A program made the position numbers and the translations under genes. Shown one piece after another: positions 8,086 through 17,448 of a DNA stretch of 64,000 nucleotides. Origin of the DNA: Planctomycetota bacterium (GTDB lineage: Bacteria; Planctomycetota; PLA2; JAEUHO01). The notes under the pieces are model-generated. The model had not been told where the DNA came from and did not search any database. It saw only the letters and a list, made by a program, of their open reading frames with translations. Location: contig JANQJW010000006.1 in NCBI GenBank assembly GCA_028281445.1, positions 19,479 through 83,478 of the forward strand. The letters run 5' to 3'. Within the stretch, counting starts at the first letter, position 1, and the number at the start of each line of letters is the position of its first letter.

Positions 8086-8991
8086 TTACGGGCGCGCGAG
8101 CCACCGGATCATCAGCTGACTGGCAATGGCGAGTCCCCACGCGAGGGGTAGCCCGATGAGTCCGGCCAGCGCCCACTGCGCGAGCGAGCCGTCGTGCGTG
8201 CCCGTCGCGACGACGTAGGCCAGCCAGTAGAGCCCGAGCAGCATCTCGAGCGTCTGGCGCTTCTTCGGGCCGGGCCGCGGCGTGCGTCCGAAGAGCGTGC
8301 TGCTGGCCACGCCGAACGCGACGGCGACCCCCAGCGTCGGCCGACCGCCAACGACCCACGCCATCGTCGCCGCGCCGCCGAACGCGACGGCGGCCAGGAT
8401 GCGGCTCGTCCACACGCGGCGCGATGACTCCACGTCTTCCGTGGTCGAGAAGACGGTGATCGAGAGCGAGTAGAGGCCGATGCACGCGGGCGCGCCCAGC
8501 AGCCACCACGGGACGGCATCGATCGCGACCAGGGGCCAGATGAAGATCGACGCGTTGAAGAACCGCACGAGACCCATGGCGACCGCACCCGGCAGCACGA
8601 AGCGCTTCAAAAGGAAGTTGTAGAGCCAGGCGCAGAGCATCGCCGCGCCCGCAGTGCGCGCGCCGTATTCGCCCATGGCGAGCCACGAGAGCATGAGCGC
8701 GCCCAGCGCGAGAAGGACGACGACGAACGTCGTGGCCTCTGTGCTGACCCGCCCCGAGGGCAGAGGCCGCGTGGGGTTCTTGAGGCGGTCGACATCTCGG
8801 TCCGCGAGGTCGTTCGACGCCATGCCGAATGCGTAGAGAAGGAAGGACGTGCAAGCCAGTGCGAACCACCGCGTCGGTGTCGCGAAGGGCTCGAAGTCCA
8901 CCGCTGCCAGGGCCAGCAGCCCGCACGCCAGCGAGTCGCAGACCGCCGTCGGCGCGAGCGGCAGGCGGATCAGGCGGAGCCAGTCCTTCAA
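8086..8991 (-). CDS. UbiA family prenyltransferase
   Basis: 301 residues with about eight or nine membrane segments. The first aspartate-rich motif is textbook, NDLADRDVD, followed by KNPTRPLPSGRVS. The second (TTEDVESS) is a weaker version of the usual DxxGD site, so catalysis is likely but the substrate is open. UbiA enzymes attach isoprenoid chains to quinone, haem or chlorophyll-type acceptors in the membrane. The start codon appears to be TTG at 8991, with no alternative start before a stop and no clear ribosome site. It begins 10 bases after the rseP stop, so translation probably depends on rseP. With dxr upstream, the operon links isoprenoid precursor synthesis to its use. Confidence 0.87.
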   Translation of the reverse strand: MKDWLRLIRLPLAPTAVCDSLACGLLALAAVDFEPFATPTRWFALACTSFLLYAFGMASNDLADRDVDRLKNPTRPLPSGRVSTEATTFVVVLLALGALMLSWLAMGEYGARTAGAAMLCAWLYNFLLKRFVLPGAVAMGLVRFFNASIFIWPLVAIDAVPWWLLGAPACIGLYSLSITVFSTTEDVESSRRVWTSRILAAVAFGGAATMAWVVGGRPTLGVAVAFGVASSTLFGRTPRPGPKKRQTLEMLLGLYWLAYVVATGTHDGSLAQWALAGLIGLPLAWGLAIASQLMIRWLARP

Positions 8992-9001
8992 CGGGCCGCG
9001 T

Positions 9002-10999
9002 TCAGCTGCTGAAGAGGCGGGTGAAGTCGTTCTTGAAGGCGAAGAACATCAAGACGAGCAGCAAGAGGAAGCCGACCTTCTGGAAGTTGTAAACCGTTTC
9101 TTCCTTGAGCGGCGACCCCTTCACCTTCTCGATGAGGATGAAGACGAGGTGGCCTCCGTCGAGCACCGGGATCGGCAGAATGTTGAGCACGGCCAGCATC
9201 ACGCTCACGTAGGCGAGGAACCACACGAGCTGGAGGATGTGATCCTCGGCCAGGCGCTTGCTCGCGGTGACGAGCGTGATGGGCCCGGCGATGTTCTTGT
9301 TGAACGAGATGTTGCCGGTGAAGAGCGCGCCGATCGTGCGGAAGACGTTCTTCGTCTCGCGCACCGCGCGGCTCGCACCCATCCCGAGCGCGCCGAGGAC
9401 CCCGTCGGCATGGAACTGCTCGCGGTGGGGGGCAAGGGTCAGCGCCGTGCGGCCGATGTAGGTCAGTTCGACGGGACGCACCTCGACGTCGCGCGTCTGT
9501 CCGTCTTCCGTCTTGATCTTCATCGAGAGGGGTTCGCCCGGACGTGCGTTCTGCAGCGCCTCGTAGATGTCCTTCCAGGTGCCCGTGAGGGTGCCGCCCA
9601 CTGCCAGGATGCGGGCTCCCGGCTGGATGCCCGCGTCCAACGAGGGACTGCTCGGGTAGGTGTAGACCGCGGTGCCCGCGATCAGGCGGTGGCCGGACTC
9701 GAGCGGGTAGACGCGGTTGCCGATCTCCGACTTCAATGCGACGTCACGGAGGAACGCGACGACGGACTCGCTCGAATTCAGGCCGACGTCGACGTCGATC
9801 TTCTTCTCTTCGCGCAGGACGTGCAGCGTCCGGATCGCAGGCAGGAAGACGAGCTCGTCTGCGTCCGTCTCCGAGCGGACCTCGCGGCGCTTCTCTCCAC
9901 TGACGGCCAAGAGCTGGTCACCGACTTCCAGAATGCCCTTTGCCCGGCCCCGCACGGCCTTGACGACCGGTGGGCCGTAGGGCGCGAGCGCCACCTTGCC
10001 ACCGAGCTCCAGGGGATCGCCCTTGTCTTCCTTCGCGGGCGTCGGCGCCGGGAGGGTGAACGAGGAGCCGTCCGGCTTGCTGACGACGACCGGCGTCTTG
10101 CCCGCGGAGTAGGCGAGACGGATGAGCGTGCCCGCGTCGGCGCCACCGCGGGCGGGCACGCCCGCCACAGCGACCGCTTCGTCGTGTGCGATGGAGAACG
10201 TGTCGTCGCCGCTTCCGAGCTCGAGACCCGTCACCGGCGAGACGCCGTACTGCAGGATCCCGCGCTCCTCGTCGTAGATCGGCTGCACGGAGATCGCGGG
10301 CAGGACCTTGCCGTCGCGCTCGAGGACGACGTCCGTCGGCTCGTCGTCGGAGCTGAACGCGATCTCCATCTGGAGGTCGATCCACGTCGGCGTGTCGTTG
10401 CTGCCGATCGTGACCACGCGGTCGCCGGGCTCGATGCCGGCCTGCCACGCGGCCCCGCCGGCTGCCACCTGGCCGATGACCGGCGCGCGGTGGCTCTTCT
10501 CGAACTGGATGGCGATGAAGTAGAAGACGATCGCCGTGATGAAGTTCATGATCACGCCCGCGGACACGATGAACGTGCGTGCCCACGCGGGCTTGGCGGG
10601 AAACTCGTCGGGCGCCGGCGGGCCGCCGTCCATGCGCTCGCCGGGAAGCTCCCCGGCCATCTTGACGTAGCCGCCAAGCGGAATGAGCGCGACCCGGAAG
10701 TCCATGGCGTGATCGGCCGGATCGAGCTGTCGCCGGCCGACGGTGAAGCGGCGGTTGCCGTCCCGGTCCTTCTCCCAGCCGAACAGCCGCGTGCCGAAGC
10801 CGATGGAGAACGTCTCGGTCCGCGTGCCCGTGAGACGGCAGGCCATGAAGTGGCCCCACTCGTGGATGAAGATCAGGAAGCTGATCCCGAGGATCGCCAG
10901 GATCATCGAGTCACCGGGGAGGGCCGCCAGGAAGGTGAAACCCAACGCCACGGAGAGCAGCCGGGTCGGAGAGCGTCTCGGGGTACGGCGGTTCAACAT
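9002..10999 (-). CDS. rseP: RseP-like site-2 intramembrane metalloprotease, enlarged
   Basis: 665 residues, against about 450 for E. coli RseP. The zinc motif HEWGH is at residues 46-50 in the first catalytic membrane helix, preceded by ILGISFLIFI. The second catalytic motif PIPVLDGGHLVF lies near the C-terminus. RseP cleaves anti-sigma factors and signal-peptide remnants within the membrane. The central periplasmic part has at least two PDZ-like segments, visible as GDRVVTIGSNDTP and GARILAVGGTLTG, plus a third possible one (EVGDQLLAVSGEKRR). This extra domain explains the length. The start overlaps the end of dxr by 7 bases, the common dxr-rseP arrangement. Confidence 0.9.
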   Translation of the reverse strand: MLNRRTPRRSPTRLLSVALGFTFLAALPGDSMILAILGISFLIFIHEWGHFMACRLTGTRTETFSIGFGTRLFGWEKDRDGNRRFTVGRRQLDPADHAMDFRVALIPLGGYVKMAGELPGERMDGGPPAPDEFPAKPAWARTFIVSAGVIMNFITAIVFYFIAIQFEKSHRAPVIGQVAAGGAAWQAGIEPGDRVVTIGSNDTPTWIDLQMEIAFSSDDEPTDVVLERDGKVLPAISVQPIYDEERGILQYGVSPVTGLELGSGDDTFSIAHDEAVAVAGVPARGGADAGTLIRLAYSAGKTPVVVSKPDGSSFTLPAPTPAKEDKGDPLELGGKVALAPYGPPVVKAVRGRAKGILEVGDQLLAVSGEKRREVRSETDADELVFLPAIRTLHVLREEKKIDVDVGLNSSESVVAFLRDVALKSEIGNRVYPLESGHRLIAGTAVYTYPSSPSLDAGIQPGARILAVGGTLTGTWKDIYEALQNARPGEPLSMKIKTEDGQTRDVEVRPVELTYIGRTALTLAPHREQFHADGVLGALGMGASRAVRETKNVFRTIGALFTGNISFNKNIAGPITLVTASKRLAEDHILQLVWFLAYVSVMLAVLNILPIPVLDGGHLVFILIEKVKGSPLKEETVYNFQKVGFLLLLVLMFFAFKNDFTRLFSS

Positions 11000-12156
11000 G
11001 CGGTCTCGGCCTCGTTTCGCGCCCACGCGTCCACGTGCAGCAGGTCGTCAAGCGTAGGATCGGGGCGGAAGGGGTGGTTCCTGAGAGTGTCCGCGCAGAG
11101 TGGGGCAATGCCGGAAAAAGGCAGGGCGCCGCTCAGGAATCGGTCAACCGCCATCTCGTCCGCGGCGTTGAGCGCCGCGCCCGCCGTGCCGCCGCGCCGG
11201 GCGGCCTCGAAGCCCAGGTCCAGCGCGGGGAACGTCGTCGTGTCGGGCGTCTCGAACGTGAGCTTCGCGTAGTCGCGAACGTGGAAGCGGGGCTCGGCCG
11301 CCTCGAACCGCGCCGGCCAGCTCAGGGCGTAGCGGATCGGGCCGCGCATGTCGGGCGGCCCCATCTGCGCAACGACCGACCCGTCGACGAACTCGACCAT
11401 GCTGTGGACGATCGACTGGGGATGGACGACGACCTCGATCCGCTCCGGCTCGATGTCGAACAGCCAACGCGCCTCGATCACCTCGAGTGCCTTGTTCATC
11501 AAGGTTGCGCTGTCGATCGTGATCCGCGGACCCATGTCCCACGTCGGGTGGTCGAGTGCTTCGTCCGGCGTCACGCCGGTGAGCGTGTCGGCTGTGCGCC
11601 CGCGAAACGGGCCGCCCGACGCCGTCAAGATCAGACGCCGCACCTCCTTGTCGCCGCCGGCACGCAGACACTGAAACAGCGCGGAGTGCTCGCTGTCGAC
11701 GGGGAGGATCTCGGCACCGCTGTCCTGCGCGGCGGCGTTGAGCAGCGGTCCGGCGACGACCATGGATTCCTTGTTCGCCAGGGCGAGGCGCTTGCCGGCC
11801 TTGACCGCCGCGAGGCTCGCCACCAGGCCGGCGGCACCGGACGTGCCTTGGACGACGACGTCGACGGCGTCGGACGCCACCAGGTCGAGCACGGCGTGCT
11901 GGCCCGACTGCAGCGCCGGATCGCCGGGCTTCATCTGTGCCGTCAGCGCGTCGGCGGCTGCGGTGTCCGCGAGGACGATGCGGCGCGCGCCGAGACGGCG
12001 GCCGAGGTCGAGCAGGCGTTCACCGCTCTTGCCGGCGACCAGGCCCTCGACCCGGAAGCGGCCCGCGTGCTCCTCGAGCACAGACGCCGTGGACCGTCCA
12101 ATGGAGCCGGTCGCGCCCAGAACGACGACGCCGGCCGGATCTCCTTGGGCTCCCAT
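10993..12156 (-). CDS. dxr: 1-deoxy-D-xylulose-5-phosphate reductoisomerase
   Basis: 387 residues from the ATG at 12156 (E. coli about 398). The NADPH-binding start VVVLGATGSIGRSTASVLE, the AGKRLALANKESMVVAG block, ILPVDSEHSALFQCL, LTASGGPFRG and the histidine-bearing HPTWDMGPRITIDSATLMNKALEVIEA are all diagnostic. The enzyme makes 2-C-methyl-D-erythritol 4-phosphate, the committed step of the non-mevalonate isoprenoid pathway in the cytoplasm. A TATGGT box ends 6 bases before this ATG and there is no ribosome site, so the message is probably leaderless and heads the dxr-rseP-ubiA operon. An upstream in-frame start at 12189 is less likely. Confidence 0.96.
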   Translation of the reverse strand: MGAQGDPAGVVVLGATGSIGRSTASVLEEHAGRFRVEGLVAGKSGERLLDLGRRLGARRIVLADTAAADALTAQMKPGDPALQSGQHAVLDLVASDAVDVVVQGTSGAAGLVASLAAVKAGKRLALANKESMVVAGPLLNAAAQDSGAEILPVDSEHSALFQCLRAGGDKEVRRLILTASGGPFRGRTADTLTGVTPDEALDHPTWDMGPRITIDSATLMNKALEVIEARWLFDIEPERIEVVVHPQSIVHSMVEFVDGSVVAQMGPPDMRGPIRYALSWPARFEAAEPRFHVRDYAKLTFETPDTTTFPALDLGFEAARRGGTAGAALNAADEMAVDRFLSGALPFSGIAPLCADTLRNHPFRPDPTLDDLLHVDAWARNEAETAC

Positions 12157-12162
12157 CCGCTC

Positions 12163-12168
12163 ACCATA
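12163..12168 (-). promoter_or_regulatory. -10 box (TATGGT) of dxr
   Basis: On the minus strand, 6 bases before the ATG at 12156; supports the short start and leaderless transcription. Confidence 0.45.
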
Positions 12169-12224
12169 CCGGCGCCTGACGTCGTCCATCAGCGCTTCTC
12201 ATGGGCGCGCGGGGACCCGGCATC

Positions 12225-12250
12225 TACGATTCTCCCTCCACAACGAGGAG
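12225..12250 (+). promoter_or_regulatory. -10 box and ribosome site of purM
   Basis: TACGAT at 12225-12230 and GAGGAG at 12245-12250, 6 bases before the ATG at 12257. This gene has an ordinary short leader, in contrast to its divergent neighbour dxr. Confidence 0.5.
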
Positions 12251-12256
12251 ACCAGC

Positions 12257-13282
12257 ATGGGCGGCATGACCTACCGGGATGCAGGCGTCGACATCGACAA
12301 GAAGATGTCGGCGGTAGGCAGCATCGGGGACCTCGTGAAGACCACGTTCGGGCCGCGTGTGCTGCACGACCTCGGCTCGTTCGGCGGCATGTTCTCCGGC
12401 GCGTTTCCCGAGCTCGACGAGCCCGTGCTCGTCGCCACGAACGACGGCGTGGGAACGAAGGTACGCACCGGCGTTCGGGCGCAGCGCGTTCGCGGCCTCG
12501 GCCACGACATCGTGAACCACTGCGTGAACGACATCCTCGTGCAGGGCGCCGAGCCGTTGTTCTTCCTGGACTACTTCGCCTCCAGCGTGCTCGAGCCCAC
12601 CGTCTTCGGGGAGGTGATCGCGGGAATCGCAGAAGCGTGCCGTGCCTCGGGTGCGGCGTTGCTGGGCGGGGAGACCGCCGAGATGCCGGGCGTGTACTGC
12701 GCCGGCGAGTTCGACATCGTTGGCTGCATCGTCGGCGTCGTGGATCGCGCCAAGGTCTGGCCAAGGGACGTCGGCGCGGGCGACGTGATGGTCGGCGTCC
12801 GGTCCGACGGGTTGCACACGAACGGATTCTCTCTCGTCAACCGCCTGATCGAGCGCGACGACATGGACCTCACGACGGACCCGGGCGGCCTGGGCGAGTC
12901 GTTGGGTGATGCGCTGCTTCGGCCGCACCGGTGCTACCTCAACCCAGTCCGTACGCTGCGCGACACCCATTCAATTCACGCCCTGGCCCACATCACCGGC
13001 GGCGGGATCGAAGACAACCTCCCCCGCGTCTTGCCCGACGGCGTCGGCGCCGAGGTCGACCGGTCGTCCTGGACGCCGAACCCGGTGTTCGAGTGGCTCT
13101 GTCAAGCCGCGCCGATGGACCGTGACGAGGCGTACCACGTCTTCAACATGGGGTGCGGCTTGATCGTCGTAACGGACGCCGCGTCGGCCGACGGCGTCGT
13201 CGAAGCGCTGAACGCCGACGGCGAAGAGGCGTGGATCATGGGGCGCCTCGTCGAGGGCGAGGGCGTTACCTACACGTCGTAG
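12257..13282 (+). CDS. purM: Phosphoribosylformylglycinamidine cyclo-ligase (AIR synthetase)
   Basis: 341 residues, the standard length. Diagnostic blocks: MTYRDAGVDIDKKMSAV at the start, ATNDGVGTKVRTG, GHDIVNHCVNDILVQGAEPLFFLDYFA, ALLGGETAEMPGVY, VGVRSDGLHTNGFSLV, HITGGGIEDNLPRVLP and VFNMGCGLIVV. It closes the imidazole ring in purine synthesis using ATP. It is transcribed divergently from dxr with 100 bases between starts and converges on the pilin-like gene. No other purine gene is in the window. Confidence 0.97.
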   Translation: MGGMTYRDAGVDIDKKMSAVGSIGDLVKTTFGPRVLHDLGSFGGMFSGAFPELDEPVLVATNDGVGTKVRTGVRAQRVRGLGHDIVNHCVNDILVQGAEPLFFLDYFASSVLEPTVFGEVIAGIAEACRASGAALLGGETAEMPGVYCAGEFDIVGCIVGVVDRAKVWPRDVGAGDVMVGVRSDGLHTNGFSLVNRLIERDDMDLTTDPGGLGESLGDALLRPHRCYLNPVRTLRDTHSIHALAHITGGGIEDNLPRVLPDGVGAEVDRSSWTPNPVFEWLCQAAPMDRDEAYHVFNMGCGLIVVTDAASADGVVEALNADGEEAWIMGRLVEGEGVTYTS

Positions 13283-13297
13283 CACCTCACCGGGCGA

Positions 13298-13903
13298 CTA
13301 CCTACCCGGGAGGTGGTCGAGGTACCACCAGCGCAGGCCGACGGCTTCGCGGTAGTAGCCCTTGCGCATGGAGAGCATGAACTCGGGCAACGGGCGCTTC
13401 GACCGCGAAGCGACGTCGGACACGCCCTCGCTCACGATCACGTCGCCGGTCTCGTCGACGTAGTACGTGCGAAACCCCGTGCGCTCCTCGCCCCACGGCC
13501 GCGCGACCACGACGAAGTGCGCGCGTTCGAGGTCAGGGTTGGACTGGCCCTTGTCTCTTGTCGCGATGAGCACCAGATCGCCGGGCGCCATCGAATAGGG
13601 CAACAACACGTCGAGCCGGTAGCGGGGCGTGGTGACGACCCGGTGGCCGTCTCGATCCTCGATGGGCCAGCCGCGGAGGAGGCCGGCCTCCTCCAGGTCT
13701 GCGATCCATCCGTAGCGGCCGTTCGCCTCGTGGAATCGGTGCTGCGCCTTGGACACGGCGCTCAGCAGCCCGAAAGCCCTGTCCTCGAACGTGACGCGGT
13801 CGCGGGCGATTGCCTGCTCGCGGCGCACGGTCAGGACCACCAGCGCCACGGCACCCAGGATCAGGGCCAGGGGTATCAGCAGCCGTTCCCGGTTCAGGCC
13901 CAT
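13298..13903 (-). CDS. Membrane-anchored protein with pilin-like N-terminal architecture
   Basis: 201 residues from the ATG at 13903. A short polar head is followed by one membrane helix (residues 9-26, IPLALILGAVALVVLTV). Then comes a helix and loop (LLSAVSKAQHRFHEANGRYGWIADLEEAGLL) of the kind found after the pilin helix in small type IV pilin-related proteins. There is no prepilin cleavage site (G-F-T-L-I/V-E is absent), so it is probably not a processed pilin. The C-terminal half has repeated aromatic blocks (FRTYYVDETGDVIVSE) and no known catalytic site. Function unknown. It is divergent from the DUF58 gene, 62 bases apart. Confidence 0.7.
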   Translation of the reverse strand: MGLNRERLLIPLALILGAVALVVLTVRREQAIARDRVTFEDRAFGLLSAVSKAQHRFHEANGRYGWIADLEEAGLLRGWPIEDRDGHRVVTTPRYRLDVLLPYSMAPGDLVLIATRDKGQSNPDLERAHFVVVARPWGEERTGFRTYYVDETGDVIVSEGVSDVASRSKRPLPEFMLSMRKGYYREAVGLRWWYLDHLPGR

Positions 13904-13953
13904 CAAATGGAGGCTACCAGCAGGGTGGCGCGAACCGCCGCCGTTGGCATCCG

Positions 13954-13959
13954 TATACT
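13954..13959 (+). promoter_or_regulatory. -10 box (TATACT) of the DUF58 gene
   Basis: Ends 6 bases before the GTG at 13966, with no ribosome site between; predicts a leaderless GTG start. Confidence 0.5.
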
Positions 13960-13965
13960 CCATTG

Positions 13966-15138
13966 GTGGAGACCAGGACCCAGGCACGCGGGCCCGAGGG
14001 GCCGGACGCCCTCGGCACGCCCAGCACGAGCCCCACGCCCCAGGGGATGGTCTATCTCCTCGCCATCGGCGTCTTCTCCCTGGCGATGCTCTACCTCGGC
14101 GCCAATCTCGTCTTCCTGCTGGGGGCGCTGGTGCTCGGCTCCAGTGGCGTGCTCTGGTTCCTCACGCGTTCCAACCTCCAGCACCTGCGCGTGCGGCGCG
14201 AGCTCCCGCGTCGAACCCGGGTGGGCATGCTGACGCCGCTGACGTGGACCATCTGCAACGACGCGGGGCGCTCGTCGCTCGGCGTGGAGATCGACGACCG
14301 GCCCGCCCCCGGCTCGAAACCCGTGCGGCTGCAGGTCGAGTTCCCATGCATCGAGGGGCACGGCAGCGCGGAGGTGTCGACGCAGATCGTGTTCGGCCGG
14401 CGGGGCCGCGTGGATCTCTCGTCCCCCGGCACCTGGATCTGGAGCCGGTATCCGCTCGGCCTGTTCCGGGCGGCGGCCCGTCCGGTGCTCGAAGGCTCGA
14501 TTCTCGTACGCCCCGCGGAAGGCCGTGTGGGAGCGTCCTTGCGCGAGATGCTGCGGGGGAAGCTCGACATGGAAGCCCGCCGGCGCCGCACGTGGCGTGG
14601 CGAAGACGCAATCTACGGCGTTCGCGAGTACCGCGAGGGCGACGATCCGCGGCGCGTGCACTGGCGGAGTACCGCACGCCGCGGTGCGTTGGTTGTTAGC
14701 GAGTGGCGCGCCGAGCAGGGGCGCGAAGCCGTCATCGTGCTCGGGCGTGGCCCCGTTGCGGGGGCGCGGGGCAACCCAGCCTTCGAGCGCGCGGTGTCCA
14801 CCGCCGCGACGTTGTGGCGCCACTGCGCCGTCGAGGGACTGCATGCGCGCCTGGTTCTTGGCAACGGCGCCAAGCTGGCCATGGACGACAGCGGCCGCGG
14901 CCTGGAGGCCGGGCTGGATGCGCTCGCCGTCGTGCCTTCGCAGGGCAACCGGCGTCCGCGCCGCGCCTTGCGCCAGCTGCGCGAGCCGACGGCGCCCCGC
15001 AGCGTCATCTACATCGCATCCGGCAAGGAGGCCGGACTCGCCAAGGACCTCGGCGCCGCAGCCGGCCGCGCAGGCACGAGCCTGCAGCTCCGCTGTGACC
15101 TGCGCTCGATTCGCCGCTACATCCGGGGGATCGCATGA
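13966..15138 (+). CDS. DUF58 domain protein
   Basis: 390 residues from the GTG at 13966; an ATG at 14047 is the alternative. Two hydrophobic helices (residues about 30-65) precede a beta-rich stretch and the DUF58 block YGVREYREGDDPRRVHWRSTARRGALVVSEWRAEQG. The domain is related to von Willebrand type A folds. DUF58 genes usually sit with a MoxR AAA ATPase and a transglutaminase. The transglutaminase is present directly downstream with an ATGA overlap, but no MoxR gene is in this cluster. The pair is thought to assemble or modify envelope proteins; that is family-level inference. Confidence 0.85.
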   Translation: METRTQARGPEGPDALGTPSTSPTPQGMVYLLAIGVFSLAMLYLGANLVFLLGALVLGSSGVLWFLTRSNLQHLRVRRELPRRTRVGMLTPLTWTICNDAGRSSLGVEIDDRPAPGSKPVRLQVEFPCIEGHGSAEVSTQIVFGRRGRVDLSSPGTWIWSRYPLGLFRAAARPVLEGSILVRPAEGRVGASLREMLRGKLDMEARRRRTWRGEDAIYGVREYREGDDPRRVHWRSTARRGALVVSEWRAEQGREAVIVLGRGPVAGARGNPAFERAVSTAATLWRHCAVEGLHARLVLGNGAKLAMDDSGRGLEAGLDALAVVPSQGNRRPRRALRQLREPTAPRSVIYIASGKEAGLAKDLGAAAGRAGTSLQLRCDLRSIRRYIRGIA

Positions 15139-17399
15139 ACGGCGCGCTTCAACCCGCGCCGCGCGTGCGCCTGCAGCTCGCGCTGTTGCTGTTGGTCGGG
15201 TTGGCGCTTGCTGCCGTTGTGCGCGTACCCAGCTTCCCGCGCCCGATCCTCCATGCCTTCCTCACCGCTGCGGTCTTGCGCCTGACGCTGGGCCGTGACG
15301 GACAGCGCCTCGCACCGCGGCCCGTGCTGCAGGGACTCGCAGGCGTGATGGCCGCCCTTTCCATCGCGTACCTGCTGCTCGCCCTGTCCCGCCCGCCGAG
15401 CGAGCAGGCGGCGCGCGGCGAGCCGAGCGCGCTGATCACGCTGATGTGCGTCGTGTCCATCTTCCAGGGCCTGTGCCTGCTCTGCCGGCAGACGACCTTC
15501 ACCTCGTTCTTGCTGATCCTGCTCTCGTCGGTGCACGCCTCGGGCGCTGCCATCGAGTACACCGACACGCTCAGCCTGGTCTTCGTGTGCGTGTATGTCG
15601 GACTGCTGGCGTGGACGCTGCTTCACTTCGAGCGACGCATCTCGCTGGACCGCGAGGCCGACGGCGATGGCGCGGTGCGACTGCTGCGCGCGCGCGTGTC
15701 CCGTCCCGTTCCGCGGACGGCCGCGCTGCGTGTGCTGGCGGCCGTCGTCCTGGTCGGCTTCCCGATCGGCATCGTGCTCTACCTCGCGGCGCCGCGCGGC
15801 TTGAAGGACTACGGGCTGCAGCGCGCGCTGGCCGAACACCGCGAACGAGAGCAGCGCGCGGGCGGGGCCGAGATCACGGACATGCCGAACGAAGGCCTCG
15901 GCGCGTCCAGTCACATCACGGGTCCGGGCGGCGGCAAGGGCGTGCCGTGGGGCTCGGTGACGGAGATCAAGCGTGACTTCTCCGCCTGGTTCGAAGTGCG
16001 CCAAGAGGGGCGGCGCGGCGTGCCCGATGAAGTGATCCTGCGTGACAACGCCCAGGACTTCTGCACGCAGGACCTTGTATGGAAGGACACGTTGTCGAAG
16101 GGCAACCTCAGCAAGTTCTTCGTAGACCGGGACGACGGCCGGGTCGACGGCTGGACGCCGCTCGGTCACACCGACGATCCGTTGCGCGGGCGCACGCTGC
16201 GCATCAAGCTCAAGAAGGGCGGCCATCGCCGCCTCTATCTCGAGCCGAACGAGGTGAAGCTGCGCATTCTCCGCGGCGGACTGCCGCAGAGCGGGTTCGA
16301 GGTGACCGAGGACTTCGCCGAGACGATGGCCGTCAGCTTCGACTTCAAGGCGAACGACGTCATGCTCCAGCGGTCCGTGCGACCGCGCACGGACGACAGC
16401 TTCCTGCGGGGTCGAGAGAGCAGCACGGATGCCGTGCCCGTCGCCTACCTGCAAGTGCCGAGCAACTGCGCATGGACATGCCGCCAGCTCGCGCTCCAGG
16501 TCGTGCGCGACGAGAAGGACCCCTGGACGCGCGCGCGCATGCTCGAGGCTTGGCTCAAGAGTCCGGAGTTCACCTACACGCTCAAGCTGCCGCGCGTGGA
16601 TCCGAAGAACGCGATGGTCGAGTTCCTCACGCGGACGAAGAGTGCCAACTGCGAGGGCTTCGCGATGGCGCTCACGTTGATGCTGCGGACGCTGGGACAC
16701 CCGGCGCGCTACGTGCGCGGCTTCTGGGGCGGCGACCGTCTGGAGGAGAGCGGCAGCGTGATCCTCCGCGGGCACCACTATCACGCATGGACGGAGATGC
16801 ACCTGGAGGGCGCCGGCTGGATCGCGCTCAACCCGACGCCGCCCGAGCGCCGCGCCGCGGATGCCGACAGCATCACGGTGGAGACCGGCACGGGGCCCAA
16901 GGTCGAGGAAGAGCCCTTCTCCTTCCTCGGCTACGACGCCAAGCAGTGGGGGCAGTTCTGGGGACGCGTCGGACGCGGCCTGGACCGCTTCGTCATGCAG
17001 CCGCTGGCCCTGGTGTTCTCCCGCGACGGGTTCTACGCCGGACCGCTCGTCCTGCTCGCCGGCCTGTGGCTGCTCATGCGCCGGCGCGAGGCCACGCGCA
17101 TTCGACGGATGGTCGTCGCCGAGGGGCAACGCGTCCCGGCCGGTGCGTACGGCAAAGCATTGATCCTGCTCGCGCGCAAGGGGGTGAAGCGCCGCGGAAA
17201 CCAAACGCCCCGGGCGTACGCACGCCTGGCGGCCCTGCGGTTCCCGCAGGCCGCCTCGCCGCTTACGGTGCTCACGCGCGTGCACGAGCTGGAGCGCTAC
17301 GGCGGCGGTGCGACCGACTCCTCGCGCCAACGCGCCCGGCAGGCCCTGGACGCGCTGAAGACGTCCCTGCGCCGCAAGCCCCCGCCTGCGAAGGGGTAA
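15135..17399 (+). CDS. TgpA-like membrane transglutaminase domain protein
   Basis: 754 residues. About five membrane segments in the first 220 residues are followed by a long periplasmic region. The transglutaminase core follows with catalytic Cys in TKSANCEGFAMALTLMLRTLGHPARYVRGFWGG, His in GHHYHAWTEMHL and Asp/Asn in GWIALNPTPPE. A further membrane helix at about 620-640 (GPLVLLAGLWLLM) and a cytoplasmic DUF4129-like tail (GNQTPRAYARLA...TVLTRVHELERYGG) complete the TgpA layout. TgpA is essential in Pseudomonas. Start and stop overlap with DUF58 by 4 bases, so the two are coupled. Confidence 0.9.
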   Translation: MNGALQPAPRVRLQLALLLLVGLALAAVVRVPSFPRPILHAFLTAAVLRLTLGRDGQRLAPRPVLQGLAGVMAALSIAYLLLALSRPPSEQAARGEPSALITLMCVVSIFQGLCLLCRQTTFTSFLLILLSSVHASGAAIEYTDTLSLVFVCVYVGLLAWTLLHFERRISLDREADGDGAVRLLRARVSRPVPRTAALRVLAAVVLVGFPIGIVLYLAAPRGLKDYGLQRALAEHREREQRAGGAEITDMPNEGLGASSHITGPGGGKGVPWGSVTEIKRDFSAWFEVRQEGRRGVPDEVILRDNAQDFCTQDLVWKDTLSKGNLSKFFVDRDDGRVDGWTPLGHTDDPLRGRTLRIKLKKGGHRRLYLEPNEVKLRILRGGLPQSGFEVTEDFAETMAVSFDFKANDVMLQRSVRPRTDDSFLRGRESSTDAVPVAYLQVPSNCAWTCRQLALQVVRDEKDPWTRARMLEAWLKSPEFTYTLKLPRVDPKNAMVEFLTRTKSANCEGFAMALTLMLRTLGHPARYVRGFWGGDRLEESGSVILRGHHYHAWTEMHLEGAGWIALNPTPPERRAADADSITVETGTGPKVEEEPFSFLGYDAKQWGQFWGRVGRGLDRFVMQPLALVFSRDGFYAGPLVLLAGLWLLMRRREATRIRRMVVAEGQRVPAGAYGKALILLARKGVKRRGNQTPRAYARLAALRFPQAASPLTVLTRVHELERYGGGATDSSRQRARQALDALKTSLRRKPPPAKG

Positions 17400-17448
17400 G
17401 ACGAGAAGGCGCAAGGTCGCTCGCCGGGTGCACGGCACAATGCCGCGC

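Noticed and set aside
8849..11272. 807-codon plus-strand open frame
   Set aside because: Lies opposite rseP and the UbiA gene, which have clear catalytic motifs; the frame shows no domain.
13945..13959. TTGGCA plus TATACT as a complete sigma-70 promoter for DUF58
   Set aside because: The hexamers are only about 4 bases apart, too close for a -35/-10 pair; only the -10 is retained.
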